Shown piece by piece: positions 22,138-34,350 of a DNA stretch of 64,000 nucleotides. Both the position numbers and the translations under genes were made by a program. Source of the DNA: Adiantum capillus-veneris (lineage: Eukaryota; Streptophyta; Polypodiopsida; Polypodiales; Pteridaceae); NCBI GenBank assembly GCA_014529385.2, contig CM043971.1, positions 98,971,985 to 99,035,984 of the forward strand, written 5' to 3'. Within the stretch, counting starts at the first letter, position 1; every line of letters begins with the position of its first letter. Below the pieces are notes generated by a model. The model had not been told where the DNA came from. It saw only the letters and a program-made list of their open reading frames with translations, and did not search any database.

Positions 22138-22825
22138 GTCCATTTTCCAGCTACTCGTCCAAAGGCGTGGTCTGCCAAGAAGAAATTCCTATGCACACCA
22201 CTCAAGAGAATGGTTCCGTGGTTGAAGCGTCCCTGTTGACGGCAATGCACATACCTCCTTCGACGGGTGCAGTCACTCAACAACCATAGAAGCAAAAACA
22301 CAGATAAAGATCCTGTTAATAATCTCTTTGGATCCGTGGTTGATAGCCACATCTCATCAGGTTGGATTGATGCACGTGTTGTGCCACACAATCACTTTTT
22401 GCCTTGCACCCCCCTTTGTCGTCTTTTGGCCAACCCGGCTATTAGAACGAATGATGATTGTGTGGCAGAACTAACAACCTCTATAGCCGAAAGAGGTTAC
22501 CAACCCACAATGGCGCGTTTCATTGTGTCCGAAGATTTTCCTGGACAAGATCCCATACCATTCGGTAGGTGTGGCACTTATGTAAGAGAGTTAGTGATGT
22601 CGGCCACAATTGATGATTAAACTAGAGACATTCTACAGCTCTCTCACATGGAGGAGAAAATGTTCATTGTATGGGATGACAACCATCAGCTCCATGCGTG
22701 GAAAGATTGGGCATTACGAGAACGGTTGGATGAACTCTCTACAATGAAGGTTGAGTGCACGATTGTGAAGTGCGACCTTGCGGAGATGATGGAATTTCTG
22801 TTGGTGCTCGGCATGATCAACAAGT
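22138..22825 (+). pseudogene. Decayed gene with a ParB-like pattern, first part
   Basis: The main frame (22267-22620 and onward past one TGA) reads through FGRCGTYVRELVMSATIDD and then LQLSHMEEKMFIVWDDNHQL and HAWKDW, ending at MINK before a GTAAGT donor at 22825. The IVWDDNHQLHAW segment resembles the DGNHR-type core of ParB/sulfiredoxin-fold proteins, which bind DNA or nucleotides. One in-frame stop is present. This is by eye and weak. It is probably a gene of the outer element, since similar-quality exons continue to 25.6 kb. Confidence 0.3.
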
Positions 22826-25583
22826 AAGTTTCTTCATACTCGTATTGGTGCACTTGAGTTATTAATTATTAATATAATGTTACATTAAAGAAAAGGATGA
22901 CACAAATCCATGTGCCTTGCACCACTGCCCATGACATATTTATGATGCAAAAATTAACGCTTGCCGACCCACGTTCCTTATTGGACAAATTCAATGAAGA
23001 AGATAGTGCAAAAGCTGAGAGGGCATTTTATGAGACAGCAATGAACCCTTCAAAATGACTTAGACTACCTATGTTTTTGCTACCGCAACTATTGTGGAAG
23101 GTAAGCCTAAATTTATATTACACATGCATTAGGTAAGTACATGGGTTTTTTTCTTGGAAATCACTTTGATTTGGTGATTTGAATTGCAAGAAGCGTTCGA
23201 TGCAATATATCGACTAAAAACACAAGATTTGTCAACCAAGGAGAGTAGAGAGTACCACATGCACAAAGATGATTACAAGGGAAGCTATGATTTGACTATG
23301 AAAGAGACACATAACTTTTTTGAGCGTAGGGGACTGAGATAGTGTTCATAGCCAATCCTGAGAATGGATTTTTTTTTTCAGAAATCGCAAAATGATCCCC
23401 TTCAGAGTCTTCGAGGTTACACATGCACGCATTAGTGCTACGCGGAGTAAGTACTTTCTGCTTTTGAAAGCACTTTTTGTTCTCCTTAATTTATTAAAAA
23501 TATTATCCAGTGATGAATTGAAAAAAATATTGCCTGATCGATATATTGATCAAGGACGATGTGTCATTGGTGGAGGCATATATTTTAACGCAGGAGAAGC
23601 CCATCTCGCAATGATTGAGAATGCATGTATATTGGTGGAATCTTGAAAGGTGAGCGTAGTAACATTAGAGTACGGGGTCTTATCTAGTATTGCCACATTA
23701 CTAATACTTAGAGTGCAGGGGTGTATTGAGTGTGGCGAAGAAGATGGAGGTTGAGAACTCTGTGTCATTGAAGAAGCTACATGCACACACACGATTGTGA
23801 CATGTCTCTTGGTGAGGCACTACAGGCTTTTCGACAAAAGCACTTTGGCAAGGCTTTTGTGCAATGGAAGCAAGCCATACGAGCCACACACAATGCAGAG
23901 AAGGAGACGCATTTTGCATGTTCTGTCCAATGCTTGCTATACAAGTATTGAACTATACAGTTTTATTAGGATGTATTATTAAAATTGTGTATTTTGAATG
24001 ATGGAGTTATTCCCCTTGTTATTTGTAGATGGTGGTTGGGCGTCCTTAAGATAGGTCTCTGCAGTCCATACCTCGAGCATCCTAGCGACGTGTGTGTCGA
24101 GTCTAAGAGAGAGGAGAGTTGTCTCTATCCCGATGATTGGATAGAGAAGCTCCATGGTAAGGAAACGTGGAGAGACTGCCCATGGTTTTTGGACTATGTG
24201 GATGGCGAGTTCCCAAAGACGAAGCTAAATCATACAACGGTAAGTAATGTTTTTCTTGTTCAACTAATGTGTTTGGTTTGCTATAGTGTCCTCACTTTTT
24301 TTTGGACTTGCAGCATTGCACAAGAAGGTTAAGGGAAATGGCAAAAGTGGAAGTGTCACCATCAATTAACCTCCCACCAATGTATGCCATTTTCCCATAG
24401 CACGACCAAAGGATGTCGAAGCCCAAAAACTATAGTAGACAGACCTAAACAAGAGAAGAAGAGAGGATGACCAATAATCAATGATTTCTCGGAGTTCTCG
24501 AAGGAGTTTCAGAGTGAAAGGAGCGAGCATCAAGGTGGCAAGTCAACTTATGAGCAGGATGTTTAAAAAAATATTTGGTGGTACTTAATATTTGATTAAA
24601 GTTTGCATTTGACAGAGTTTTGGCTCACTCTGATGCAAAAATGGCAAAATAATAAGTATTGGAGTAGTCCCAGTACATCTCGCATTACATTGATCTATAC
24701 CATCTATGGAAGGATCTCATGGATTCAAAAAACTCTTTTGAGTAAGTTTAAAACACTTTGGCATCTAATTTCAATTTTGAACTTAAAAAGCACTCAATCA
24801 ATCTTCTTTTGCATGGTATTTTGTAATGATGAACCTTCGAGTGATCCAACGTTTGATTGGATTTTTCTCACACTCCGGCAGAGCCTGATCAGTGGCTTGG
24901 AGAGATGCAACTTGTGTAGGCAGACCTTCTCGCACATTGCAAACTTGATGCCGACATTGGTGGCATATCCCGATAGAATGTATTCTCTACCCAGCTCGTT
25001 TTCAATATGTTCACCCTATCTGCAGAGTTTTTACTATTGGATGGCGCAGTAGTCATGGCGTGTCGAGCAGACCACTTGACACTCATCACCGAAGAGGCCT
25101 GCTTGTGCAATTTTCACCATCTTTTGCACCATCACTCATCACCGAGGAGGGCCTCTTATGCAATTTTCACCATCTTTGCACCATTTTTCTTCAAATGGTG
25201 TCATGCACATACACTGTGATAGATGACTTCATGGATCTAGTAAGTTCTCAACCATTTCTCCGTGAATTTCATTCTTGGTATATATTGGTGTGTTTGCATT
25301 TTTAACAGTAGCCATATTGCTGGCCGAGACCTTGTTGCTGGCCATGTTCATACATAAAATTGAAGGCCTCCCAGTGATTCCATTATATGATCGTCAAGCA
25401 AGAGATGTTGCAGTTGACAACGATGGGTTCAAGTTTGATAGTGACATGATCCGAGAGCCACTAGGAGACTTGCCATGGACGCTAGATGTCCTTGGAGCAC
25501 CATTTTTGGCATGGAGTGGGAAGAGCAAGTTCTTTGCTCGGCAATTCGAGGAGGGCACCATTATGCTTAGTTTTTTCCATTAA
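22826..25583 (+). pseudogene. Further decayed exons, probably of the same unknown gene
   Basis: Scattered well-formed segments separated by AT-rich, intron-like DNA lie on the plus strand. They include YRLKTQDLSTKESREYH (about 23210), LPDRYIDQGRCVIGGGIYF (about 23530), DDWIEKLHGKETWRDCPWF (about 24135), FLLLDGAVVMACRADHLTL (about 25035) and DMIREPLGDLPWTLDVLGA (about 25445). Many are followed by GTAAGT- or GTGAG-like donors. The GAVVMACRADHLTL piece has the strand-helix look of a Rossmann-type methyltransferase C-terminal part. Multiple stops show decay. Function is unknown. Confidence 0.3.
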
Positions 25584-27400
25584 AAAGTATGCTAATGTGT
25601 CATTGGAATGTCCGCTAATGTTTGTGCTATCGTAAAGGTTATTGGGTACCTTCACAAAGGTTGGGGATGCAGCTTTAGATTGTCTTGCAGGTTGTGATGG
25701 CTTGACAATGGAGTGTGAGCGTCTACAACAACATTAAATCAGCATTAACCGGGATCACAAATTTTTTTTGGCACGTGTTCAACCATAGCAGAGGCTTCCT
25801 AGTGGTTTAGGATCGACTCTTCATGTGGGCGAGGTATCACATTGAGCACAGTCACAACCATCTCTGTCTCCTTTACAACGTCACCAAGAGTCGATTGTGC
25901 CATCTGCTCTTCCTCCGAGTAGACCTCCACCTATAGTTCCAGGTTGACCAAGGCATGGTCAACCACTCTATCGGCCACTATTTCCCATACTATTCATGGG
26001 GGGCCCACCTGCACACGCCACAATACCGCAAACGTCACAAGATTTTCCGTCATCGGGAACCTAAATCCCGATTTGTATTGATTACTCTATATGAACTTAT
26101 TTTCTATGTAATGGCACACCAAAACTTATCAGTTGGTCGTACTATGTTTTCATTTTTTCTGAGCATCATGTGCTATGTGCTTGCCACTATGTTTTGTATT
26201 TTGTAACTATGTTTATTTTCTAAAGGCAAGTCAATCGAAGGTGGTTAATCTTTTAGTGAGATTTTTTTTCCGCTTTATTTTATGTGAAAATATTACGGAG
26301 AACATGGTGCGAATGATCTTTGAAGTAAAGACGCTCGAAGTTCTTCATAAATAGCCAAAAAAACAATAGTTCCATTCATTCATTCATTCAAAAGTTTCTC
26401 TAAGTATTTATTTTTAAAACTTATTCCTTTAGTTTTCTCTCATTCACATATTTACCATGCCCAGGGGAAATCGAGGACAACGCAATCAGCATGTTCAAAC
26501 ACCCTCCCTATTGACCCCATCAACAATAGGCACTCTAATTACATTATCAACAATGTATATGCTATGAATGTTGTATGTATAGCACAAAGTGCACACAACT
26601 ACATGGAAACTCTCCGTGTAGTCAACAAGGCCACATGCGCTATATTCAATGCCATGCAAGACCTTGATTTCAATGCACAACAAACCAAAGGGGATATCAA
26701 GTAAGTTGTCGCTCCAACCAATAATGCAATCATGATTTGGGGAGAACATGGTTTTTGCACCCCTCAGAAGTGTGCAGCCTTCGAATGACATGTGGAGGAT
26801 TGGGTAGAAGTGTGAATGACATACATTGTTGCACAAGGACAAGCCAATGGAGCCAACAACAACAACGAAGCCATCAATGACAACAATGACACTAGCGATA
26901 AGAAGAACTAGATTTCACATTTCCTCGCTAATGTTAGAGAAATAAGCCCTTGAAACCATCTTTAATATTAGTATGTGGTTTTATTATTGCATTCGTTAAA
27001 TGTTGTTCAAAATCAAATTTGACTTTTATAGTATTAATTGTTGAAATTGGCTTGTTGCAAACGTTTTTTTGCATGTATCATTGTCCAGTTGATGGCTAAT
27101 CATGTTGCAAAGTGTATATCATGATGTTTGAAAAGAGTGTGTGTACCCTGCTATGGGTATACTTTTCGTGTTTGTATATAGATGTGCATGTGTATGAGTG
27201 CACACAAGTGTAACGAAATAGAAGGACACTTATCACATTCATGGTTGAGCTTGTTGCCCAACATATATCACAACATTTGAGAAGACTACATGTGCAATGA
27301 TTCGGGTGCATTTATGTGCTTGTACGAGTGTACATGAGAGAGGCAAGAGAGAGGGAGAAATTTATAAATGATGAATGTTTGATTAAGGATTGTTTGCCAA
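25584..27400. other. Mostly non-coding, with one decayed frame near 26.5-26.9 kb
   Basis: Around 26470-26910 a plus-strand frame reads NRHSNYIINNVYAMNVV and later DNNDTSDKKN with three stops, possibly an Asn-rich protein remnant. The rest shows no domain, LTR end or RNA gene. Confidence 0.3.
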
Positions 27401-27516
<116 letters not shown>

Positions 27517-27534
27517 GATGATAAAGAAGAAGAA

Positions 27535-27662
27535 GCAAATTCATCAAACATTGTAGGAAACTATCCCAAGAGACCTTGGAGATCTTTCCGACGAGGAGAG
27601 TTGAACTCAAGACAGGTTATTCAAGATGGAAATGGCATAACACATCTACCAAGCTTGGTTGG
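27535..27662 (-). mobile_element. SINE-like element with tRNA-derived head
   Basis: On the minus strand a tRNA-like head contains a box-A-like TTGGTAGATGTG and, about 45 bases on, GAGTTCAACTC, which fits the RNA polymerase III box B pattern. A body follows (TCGTCGGAAAGATCTCC, then GTCTCTTGGGATAGTTTCC) and then a TC-rich tail. The body occurs again at 30645-30692. A repeated body behind a tRNA-like promoter is the SINE layout. Confidence 0.5.
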
Positions 27663-27718
27663 TAGAAAGGTTGAACCATTTCCCCCCTTTTTTTAGCACA
27701 CATACAACCACCGACAAA

Positions 27719-27721
27719 GCG

Positions 27722-27817
<96 letters not shown>
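27719..27817. repeat. (GC)n(AC)n(GA)n microsatellite next to the right end
   Basis: A short GCGCGCGCGC run leads into about 20 AC units, and then about 27 GA units up to the right inverted repeat of the outer element. This mirrors the TC/AC blocks beside the left end. Confidence 0.95.
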
Positions 27818-27820
<3 letters not shown>

Positions 27821-27890
27821 CTTTTTGGAATCTGCTCATCAGATTCCAAAAAAGCGCTTGTCAAAAAATGCTAGCCAAAAAATTACGGCC
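27818..27890 (-). repeat. Right terminal inverted repeat of the outer element
   Basis: It contains the hairpin TTTTTGGAATCTG-CTCAT-CAGATTCCAAAAA and ends AAAAAATTACGGCC. The reverse complement aligns to 2551-2609. It is directly followed by the 9-bp duplication copy at 27891-27899. Confidence 0.55.
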
Positions 27891-27899
27891 AAGGCACAA

Positions 27900-29530
27900 T
27901 AACAAAGCTCTATAGCCATTACTTATTAATGAGTAATTAAGAGTATAGCTACACATTCATAGCTCATTATTTGTAAACATTCTGTTGCAATTATAAATTA
28001 AAAAAACTATATGTTTCAGTGTAGGTAGCATGGATCACCATTGAGGATGAAATTTGCTGGTCACTTTTTAAAATATGTATATATCATGTGAGTTAACTGG
28101 AGAGGATTATTAAAAGTTGAAATGTACACTTTTATGTATACATTAGAGGGGGTGGAATTTATTTAAACAGGCCCATCGTGTAAATATAACATGGGATTTT
28201 GGGGTATTATTAGTAATCTCTTGAATGCACGAGATATAGGGAGTTTTTAACGAATCAACACCCTGGGGAAGTTTGGCGAGGATGTAGAGGCCATAGATGT
28301 GCAAGAATTCTTTTAAGAGGTGGAATAATGCATAACAAATCCAGAGTAAGAAAACTCAATTGCTTGTTGGTCTGCAATAGTGCTTAGTGTCACTCATCAT
28401 GAAAACATGGGCTAGAGATATCGTAATTCCACAATAGGAAGTATAGAAGGATTTTCCCTAAAGTCTCCTATTGTCCACTAAGAGTATAGTCCCTTTTCCT
28501 ACAAAGTAGGAGAGGTTGTGGGGGACACCTTTGGCCTATAGTTAATCTGAATTTATCGGACCTAATGGTAACCTAAAGGCAATTGATTACAGCCCTCAGA
28601 GACCAAAGGATACCCCTAATGATCGAGCATAGGGGTGTCCTAAGATTTAAAAGACTTAGGAAATAATAACTCATTTAACGCTTTGCTACCGGTTGTTGGG
28701 AATTATGGTCAATAGAACAAAGTTACATCAATAATGATGATGACATAACTTCATCACACTTATGAGCACCAACTAACTCATCATCCAAGGTAATGCTTGC
28801 ATAAAATGTGTGTAGAGATAGGAGCCTTTTATAGAAAATTGTGATAGCTAGGATTTGTATTAACTAGTGAAGTATTTACCCAAAATTAGGGGAATCTAGA
28901 GGCTTAATTTTAACATAATTAGCACTTATACACAATTTCCTTTGACAATTTCAATCAGGCAATCATTTGAATCAATGGAATTTAGCTTTCAAAAAACATG
29001 AAGTTAACTTGAACATCATCACAGCATAGAGGGTTAGATTTTCTTAGGCCACCCATAAAAGGAATCTTCCTTATAGCTTTGCTCATGATTACATGCATCA
29101 AAAAATCAAAATCTGTAGATCTTTTTCATAATTTTTACGGATCATGAAGGATGAGTACTTCACAAATAAAACATTTATATGCCCAATTTTTCCTAACCGC
29201 GTGTCTTATCCGAGCGTTGCTCTCAAAGACATCCTATTCCGTGAATTGGGCAAATCAAGTAGCCCTACTGTGGTTTTGGGGGGGGGGGGGGGGGCGGGGA
29301 GATGCATGCACGAACAATACATAAACATATATAATGGCAACCCTTGCCTGCAAAAACCATTATGGGATCATAGAAACCCTTGATTCTTCTTTACAGCAAA
29401 GAATTTGTGGTGTATGCAAGAAGAGAGTTCTCCAAAAAACCTAAGTTTACCTAAATAGAGAACGATAAGACTTGTGTAAGAGGAGGAAGCCCTTGGTCTT
29501 CATTACAAAAACCCTATCCTGTAATAGTAA
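27900..29530. other. AT-rich non-coding DNA
   Basis: No frame with domain character, no LTR ends and no RNA gene were seen. A G17 run interrupted by one C lies at 29278-29299. Confidence 0.45.
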
Positions 29531-29535
29531 TGTGA

Positions 29536-29810
29536 ACAAAATTCCCTCTTATAGGTTGTTAATGAAAAACGTTGAGCACAAGTTGTTAATTTCAAAGTCT
29601 TCAATAAGGTTGGAGATTGGTTTTTGCAAAGATCCCTTTTCGGTGAGATATTCTAAAAATACATACTACTGCACAACAAAACTCCCTCTTATAATCTGTT
29701 GATGAAATTTTTTCGGAGCACAAGCTGTTCATTCCAATGTTTCCAATAGGATAGGAGATTGGTTTTGCAAAGCGCCCTTTTTGTGAGATATTCTAAAAAT
29801 ATTCTCACTT
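29536..29810. repeat. About 145-bp imperfect tandem duplication
   Basis: Copies near 29536-29660 and 29681-29810 share AACAAAA(T/C)TCCCTCTTATA and GAGATATTCTAAAAAT. They differ at roughly a fifth of positions, so the duplication is old. It covers the 3' part of the minus-strand remnant below. Confidence 0.7.
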
Positions 29811-30076
29811 GGCCTATTTCCTGGTAATCCTACTTCCTTTCTCCATCTCCTCTGCTTTTCCTCATAAAGAGGATCCTTTCTGAGAGTTGAATATGCATAG
29901 GTGGTTGAGGGTCCCTTAATCCTTTCTAACTTTGTTGACTCAATTTGAAATACTAGTCTAAGGGCTTTTCTTAGAACATCCTGAACTCGTGCAAGGTAAA
30001 TGAAATACTTAGGAGATTTCTTAGTGGCTTGTGAATATTCCAAAATCCTTTCCACAACCTTGTTAGTGTCTGGCAT
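29729..30076 (-). pseudogene. Unknown protein remnant
   Basis: A 115-codon minus-strand frame starts MPDTNKVVERILEYSQATKK and continues with YFIYLARVQDVLRKALRLVF and an Arg/Lys-rich middle (EEKQRRWRKEVGLPGNRPS). The composition is protein-like and helix-rich. The part after ENIFRISHKKG is repeated, out of frame, in the tandem duplication to its left, which suggests the real protein once extended there. I recognise no family. It may be a gag-like or host gene fragment. Confidence 0.35.
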
Positions 30077-30644
30077 TTTATTTTTGTTTACACTCTATCC
30101 GGAGCAGCTTGTGAACGTTTCAAAGCTCTTTAAACGTGTGGCACTAGCGTTGCCATTCTCACGCTTTTTGGGGCCCCTCTATAGTATAGTGAGAGAGATT
30201 CATACTTGAATCATGTATTTTTTTTAGTGAAAATGAGTTTTGAACATTCCAAACCTCTCTAGCTTCACTTGAGTGTAACCTGGCCATTCTCTTATCATTC
30301 CCTACACAATCCACAAACTAGGCTATGCCTAAAGGTAAGGTATCCGCCAAGGGTTAGAACCAAATTGCCAATTGTTTAACCTTGAAAATCAAGGTCCAAT
30401 GAAACGACGAGGAATTTTCACTATCAACCATGAAATTTACACAATACACTAGGATATGTGAGCACTGCTTTTAGAGTTTCATACCATCCATTGGCTAGAA
30501 TAGTATAAATTGTCCATCACAAACGTACCTTTTCTCAAAAATCCGGCCTCAAGTTGAGGCTCCTATCTGACAAAATGTTTGCAAATAGAAGCAGGCACTC
30601 CCTCTCCATAGAGAAGAAGAAGAATAGTAATATTTTAACATCGT

Positions 30645-30693
30645 AGGAAACTATCCCAAGAGACCTTAAAGATCTATCCGACGAGGAGAGTTG

Positions 30694-30756
<63 letters not shown>
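30645..30756 (-). mobile_element. Partial second copy of the SINE-like body plus (GA)n
   Basis: Bases 30645-30692 match 27549-27600 with a handful of differences (GGAAACTATCCCAAGAGACC shared). The tRNA-like head is replaced by about 30 GA units. Confidence 0.5.
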
Positions 30757-30758
<2 letters not shown>

Positions 30759-31428
30759 CAAAAGGGAGAAGTTAAAATGTTGTACTTGGGACTAAAACTC
30801 CCTCTACATACACCCTCTCTTTTTGCTGACAACCATCTAACTAATCTCTGTAAGTCCCCTCCAAAGGTGATAACAGCACCATAAACAAAGCCCTCCCCTT
30901 GCTTGCATGTGTGCTGTTGCCATTAAAACACTATCTTGTTTACTCTGGATTCAAGAGTAGCTTTGAAAGGTCAACAAGCTAGAACACAAGCATCCATTGT
31001 TTTTCCATGTATCCACTACAGTTTTTGAAGAAGAGAGAGAGTGCAAATAGCCCCATATTTCATTTTTGCATCCAAAGACTTCCCCTTGCTGCTGAAAAAC
31101 TTCCAATGTTACATGATTAACACAAGAAAAGCTCTCTCACATGCAATCCGTCCCATCTCAAGGACCAAGTGGTTGTTCATGCCCATGTTCTCTACTGCTG
31201 AATTTATTCAACAATCTACAGCTTAGCACATTGCCTAGGAAAGTGTATGTGTGTGCAAGTGTGTGTGCCCGCGTCTGAAAAGGAGAAAGAAAACACACAG
31301 CTGCAAAAGTACCCCATTACCACCAGGAGTTGGAAATAATCATTACATTGACAAGGTAATAGAAGGCCACAGAGGATCTTATTGATTAACAAGTTAAAAG
31401 CAGTTGCCAGGTTGAATAACTTTTCTTT

Positions 31429-31448
31429 TTGTGTGTGTGTGATATGCG

Positions 31449-31542
<94 letters not shown>
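31429..31542. repeat. (GT)n/(AC)n(GA)n microsatellite
   Basis: About 20 AC units are followed by about 25 GA units. It lies in the expected 3' untranslated or downstream region of the minus-strand host exon. Confidence 0.95.
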
Positions 31543-31544
<2 letters not shown>

Positions 31545-31749
31545 CTCAAAGAGTGTCACTCTGGAGAAAAGTCGATGTTATATCCAATTGAGTCAAAAAA
31601 GAGGAACAAAACAAAGCACTTTCATTTCAGTGCAGTGCCGACAATAAGCAGCAAGACAATGGAGGCTTTCAATAATACACAAGACAAATAAGCAGTGGTA
31701 CTATGCTAAACTTGCCTACACATTACGTACTGAAGATCCGAATGCTTGC

Positions 31750-31980
31750 TCATCTCTTTTTTCTTTTGCCTTTATGCTTTGACTTTTTACCTTTCTTGAA
31801 AGACTTTCTCTTGCCTCTGCTTGGCTGTGTCTTCTCCTCCGTTTTCGTTGCTAGTGGCTTCACATACAGAACTCCGCCTCTGAATACACCTTCTGAAGCC
31901 TTAAGACCCTTATCACTTGCAGTTGGCTTCTCGACGCTCTTTTTTGCCCTCTTGTTTGTGAGGAGTCCCAAGGCCAGTTC
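31750..31980 (-). CDS. Last exon of a probable host nuclear/nucleolar protein gene
   Basis: A splice acceptor TTTGGTTTCTGCAG on the minus strand is followed by 76 intact codons and a stop. The peptide begins ELALGLLTNKRAKKS, has a conserved-looking core GLKASEGVFRGGVLYVKPL, and ends in a strongly basic tail of Lys, Arg, Gly and Ser that looks like a nucleolar or RNA-binding signal. There are no stops or shifts, unlike everything around it. Upstream exons were not found within the next few kilobases, which fits a long intron full of retrotransposons. The exact family is not recognised. Confidence 0.5.
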   Translation of the reverse strand, partial: ELALGLLTNKRAKKSVEKPTASDKGLKASEGVFRGGVLYVKPLATKTEEKTQPSRGKRKSFKKGKKSKHKGKRKKR

Positions 31981-32389
31981 CTGCAGAAACCAAACTTCCC
32001 TGAACTCTCTCCAATTAAGATTATTCATTGTTTCAATCAAAATTCTGATTCCACTTGCTGAACAGATTGCTAAGTAGCTTTCAGATTACATCGACTTCCA
32101 TAATTCTATTTCCTCCACTGCCAAAGGTTTCATAATCACTAAAAGCAATCACACAATTGAGGGAGGGCAATTTGTGTAGTCATCATTTACTGCATATACG
32201 TAGATGAATCCAGGATAAGCACAGAGTCACCTCTAATGGAAAGTGCAAGGTATAGACCCATGATACTCATCCACAAGACAATATAACCATCAGCTCCATC
32301 ATGCATGGTACTGACTAATTACTATGACATACCCACAAACCTCGTCATGCCCATTAGTGGGTGTAAAACTAGGTACCAATGCTCCCACA

Positions 32390-32850
32390 CACTTTTTTTT
32401 TTTTGGTAAATCAAGTGGGAAACCTCAAAGCGAGGAAAACGCACAGTAAATAAGAGGTACAAAAGACCAACCGGCAGAATGCTCTCACAACTAGAAACAA
32501 TCAAAGTCAATCCTATAAGCTTCAAGAGAGATGTCTCCACATCATAAGCAAAGTGTAATTCTTGTCCAAGCAAAAAATTGAAGGGAAACCATCAATTTCC
32601 ATGGCATGAAACATCTAAGAGTTACATTGGTGCCATATGATCCACATAGCCCAAAATCTGACCCAACTGAAGAAGACCTCAAACGGAGATTGTGGAGGTC
32701 GGAGGACTCCAAAAATCTAGAACTGTCTATGAAAGACTCCGGAGGGGAAATGAAGGCGCAGAGCAAAGGACACTTGTCTGATGAAAGTCCGAGAGCAGCG
32801 GAAATCCCAAAGCAAATGCATCAGAGTCTCGTATGCCCCATGACATCAGC
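32390..32850 (-). pseudogene. LINE 3' end (C-terminal zinc-knuckle region and poly-A)
   Basis: Minus-strand frames give CHGAYETLMHLLWDF, FPSGVFHRQF and FFSWVRFWAMWIIWH, the pattern at the C-terminus of plant L1-type reverse transcriptases. A poly-A tail (T run at 32394-32404 on the plus strand) follows a short 3' UTR. The segment matches the better copy at 53.1-53.5 kb. It is 5'-truncated. Confidence 0.6.
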
Positions 32851-32865
32851 ACCAATCTTTGGGGC

Positions 32866-33033
32866 CAACTGGGTGTCGTGTTTGCTTGGTAGCACTCTAG
32901 CTACCAAGTCGTGAAATATCTTGAAGTGTTGAATTCCAGTCACGGGCTTCTTTGTGAAGTTCCTTTGTGTCATAGAGTTAAATTAAAGTTATCGGGTGAA
33001 AGCCAAAGTCTACCGCCCTACGGGCCGGTTACA
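32866..33033 (+). repeat. 3' part of a 5' LTR, relative of chromovirus A
   Basis: The stretch from GGGGCCAACTGGGTGTCG to GGGCCGGTTACA matches the ends of the LTRs at 37430-37598 and 44620-44788. It is followed by TGGTTCCGTCGCCGGGA, a primer-site-like sequence in the same place as in element A. Confidence 0.65.
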
Positions 33034-33933
33034 TGGTTCCGTCGCCGGGACAGAATCACTTTTTCCTCAAGCAGTGAGCCTCGGTTGGTTTTTGAGCAAA
33101 GACACAAAGCACAGGAACTTGGAATTACACTATGGCTGACAGGACAGACGACACCAGGGAAGAGGGTTCCTCTTCACAAGACAGACAGGAAATTCTGCAT
33201 GTTCCTACATAACCTTTTCAGCGTTCGCCCTGCCAAAAAGTGGTCAAATTAGGGCTGATTTTCTGTTGCATTTTTAGGGTTTGCAAGTATGAACCAAGAT
33301 GAGATAGGGAGAGGTCTCACGGTGGTAGATTGGCCACTAGATCTCCTGCGGGAGTGATGTGGGTCTACCAGGTGGCACGCTGCTCGCCGATTCTCTGAGG
33401 GGATTGCTTGGATTCTTTGACGCATTGGTAAATCGAAATTTGAGCTTACTTGGTCGTGGGTAGTACGCTACAGTGTTGTGGAATTATGCTCGTTTGCAGA
33501 GGCAAGAGCCTCTTGCACAGGTAAAGGTAAAAGTTAAGGAACAGGTTGCAAGATGCTATTTGGTGAAGTTCAAGAAATATCCACCTATGGATGCAAAGTG
33601 GATGGAAGAGCACGAACTGTCAAAGTCACCAAATGTATTGCACCTTTACCTTGAGACCTTTGGGTTACAGCCTACGTATGCCCCAACCCAACGTCAGCAA
33701 AGGAGGGGTAATGATAGAACTAGCACATCAAATGTGTTCATGGATTCAGTGCAATAGCAATGTACATTGTTTGACAAAAGTATGGAGGTCTCATTAAGTC
33801 ATTTGTAGACATGTTTTGACAGTCTTTCTTATGGATACATGCGATGATAAAAGGGTGCTTACCACACTAAATCATCTATGGTATGTATATATGGCACGCA
33901 ATTGAGGACGTTTGCGATCTTAAGAGGGCGGTA
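33034..33933 (+). pseudogene. Decayed chromovirus internal region (gag start and chromodomain only)
   Basis: ATG 33132 starts a gag leader like that of element A (MADRTDDTR) but soon stops. After a large internal deletion, 33523-33700 encodes a chromodomain-like end with RCYLVKFKKYPPMDAKWMEE, closely matching the end of element A pol. A GGGCGGTA tract then precedes the next LTR. It is a deletion derivative, with no RT or integrase left. Confidence 0.65.
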
Positions 33934-34350
33934 TGTCACGAGGACGTGGCAATTGCTAACTTGAGTTGTTGGTTTCTTTCCGATGATTTTTGTTTAATTT
34001 TTGGGACCCTCTTTTTGAAGTTGCAAATGATTGGACATTGTATAGCCAGTGTGAAATGGCTGACGGCCAAGAGTTTCACCTGCAGTTGGGAAGGGCAGGT
34101 CACCACGAGTTGGTCGGGCCAATCGACACTGGAATACGAGTAGTAAAAGGGTGTCTAGGCTCAGTTCAAAGTCATTTAGGCCCCTCGCGACACTTATAAG
34201 TTGGTGGGTATTAGGAAATTAATTCAAAAGCGGCATAAGGGACACATGGCCGCTCCAGATGCAAAAAGCATCAGCAAGAGGAGGCGCCCATTTCAAGAGA
34301 GGGGGGCTGATTTGACTTGAGAAGAGTGCTACAGTGTGTGTGTGTGAGTA
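33934..34350 (+). repeat. Probable 3' LTR start of the decayed chromovirus
   Basis: It begins TGTCACGAGGACGTGG directly after a purine tract. Its right end could not be fixed. Confidence 0.45.

Noticed and set aside
31703-32077. Plus-strand 124-codon open frame
   Set aside because: It overlaps the minus-strand exon with better coding character and is rich in Leu/Phe, as expected for the antisense of a Lys-rich tail.
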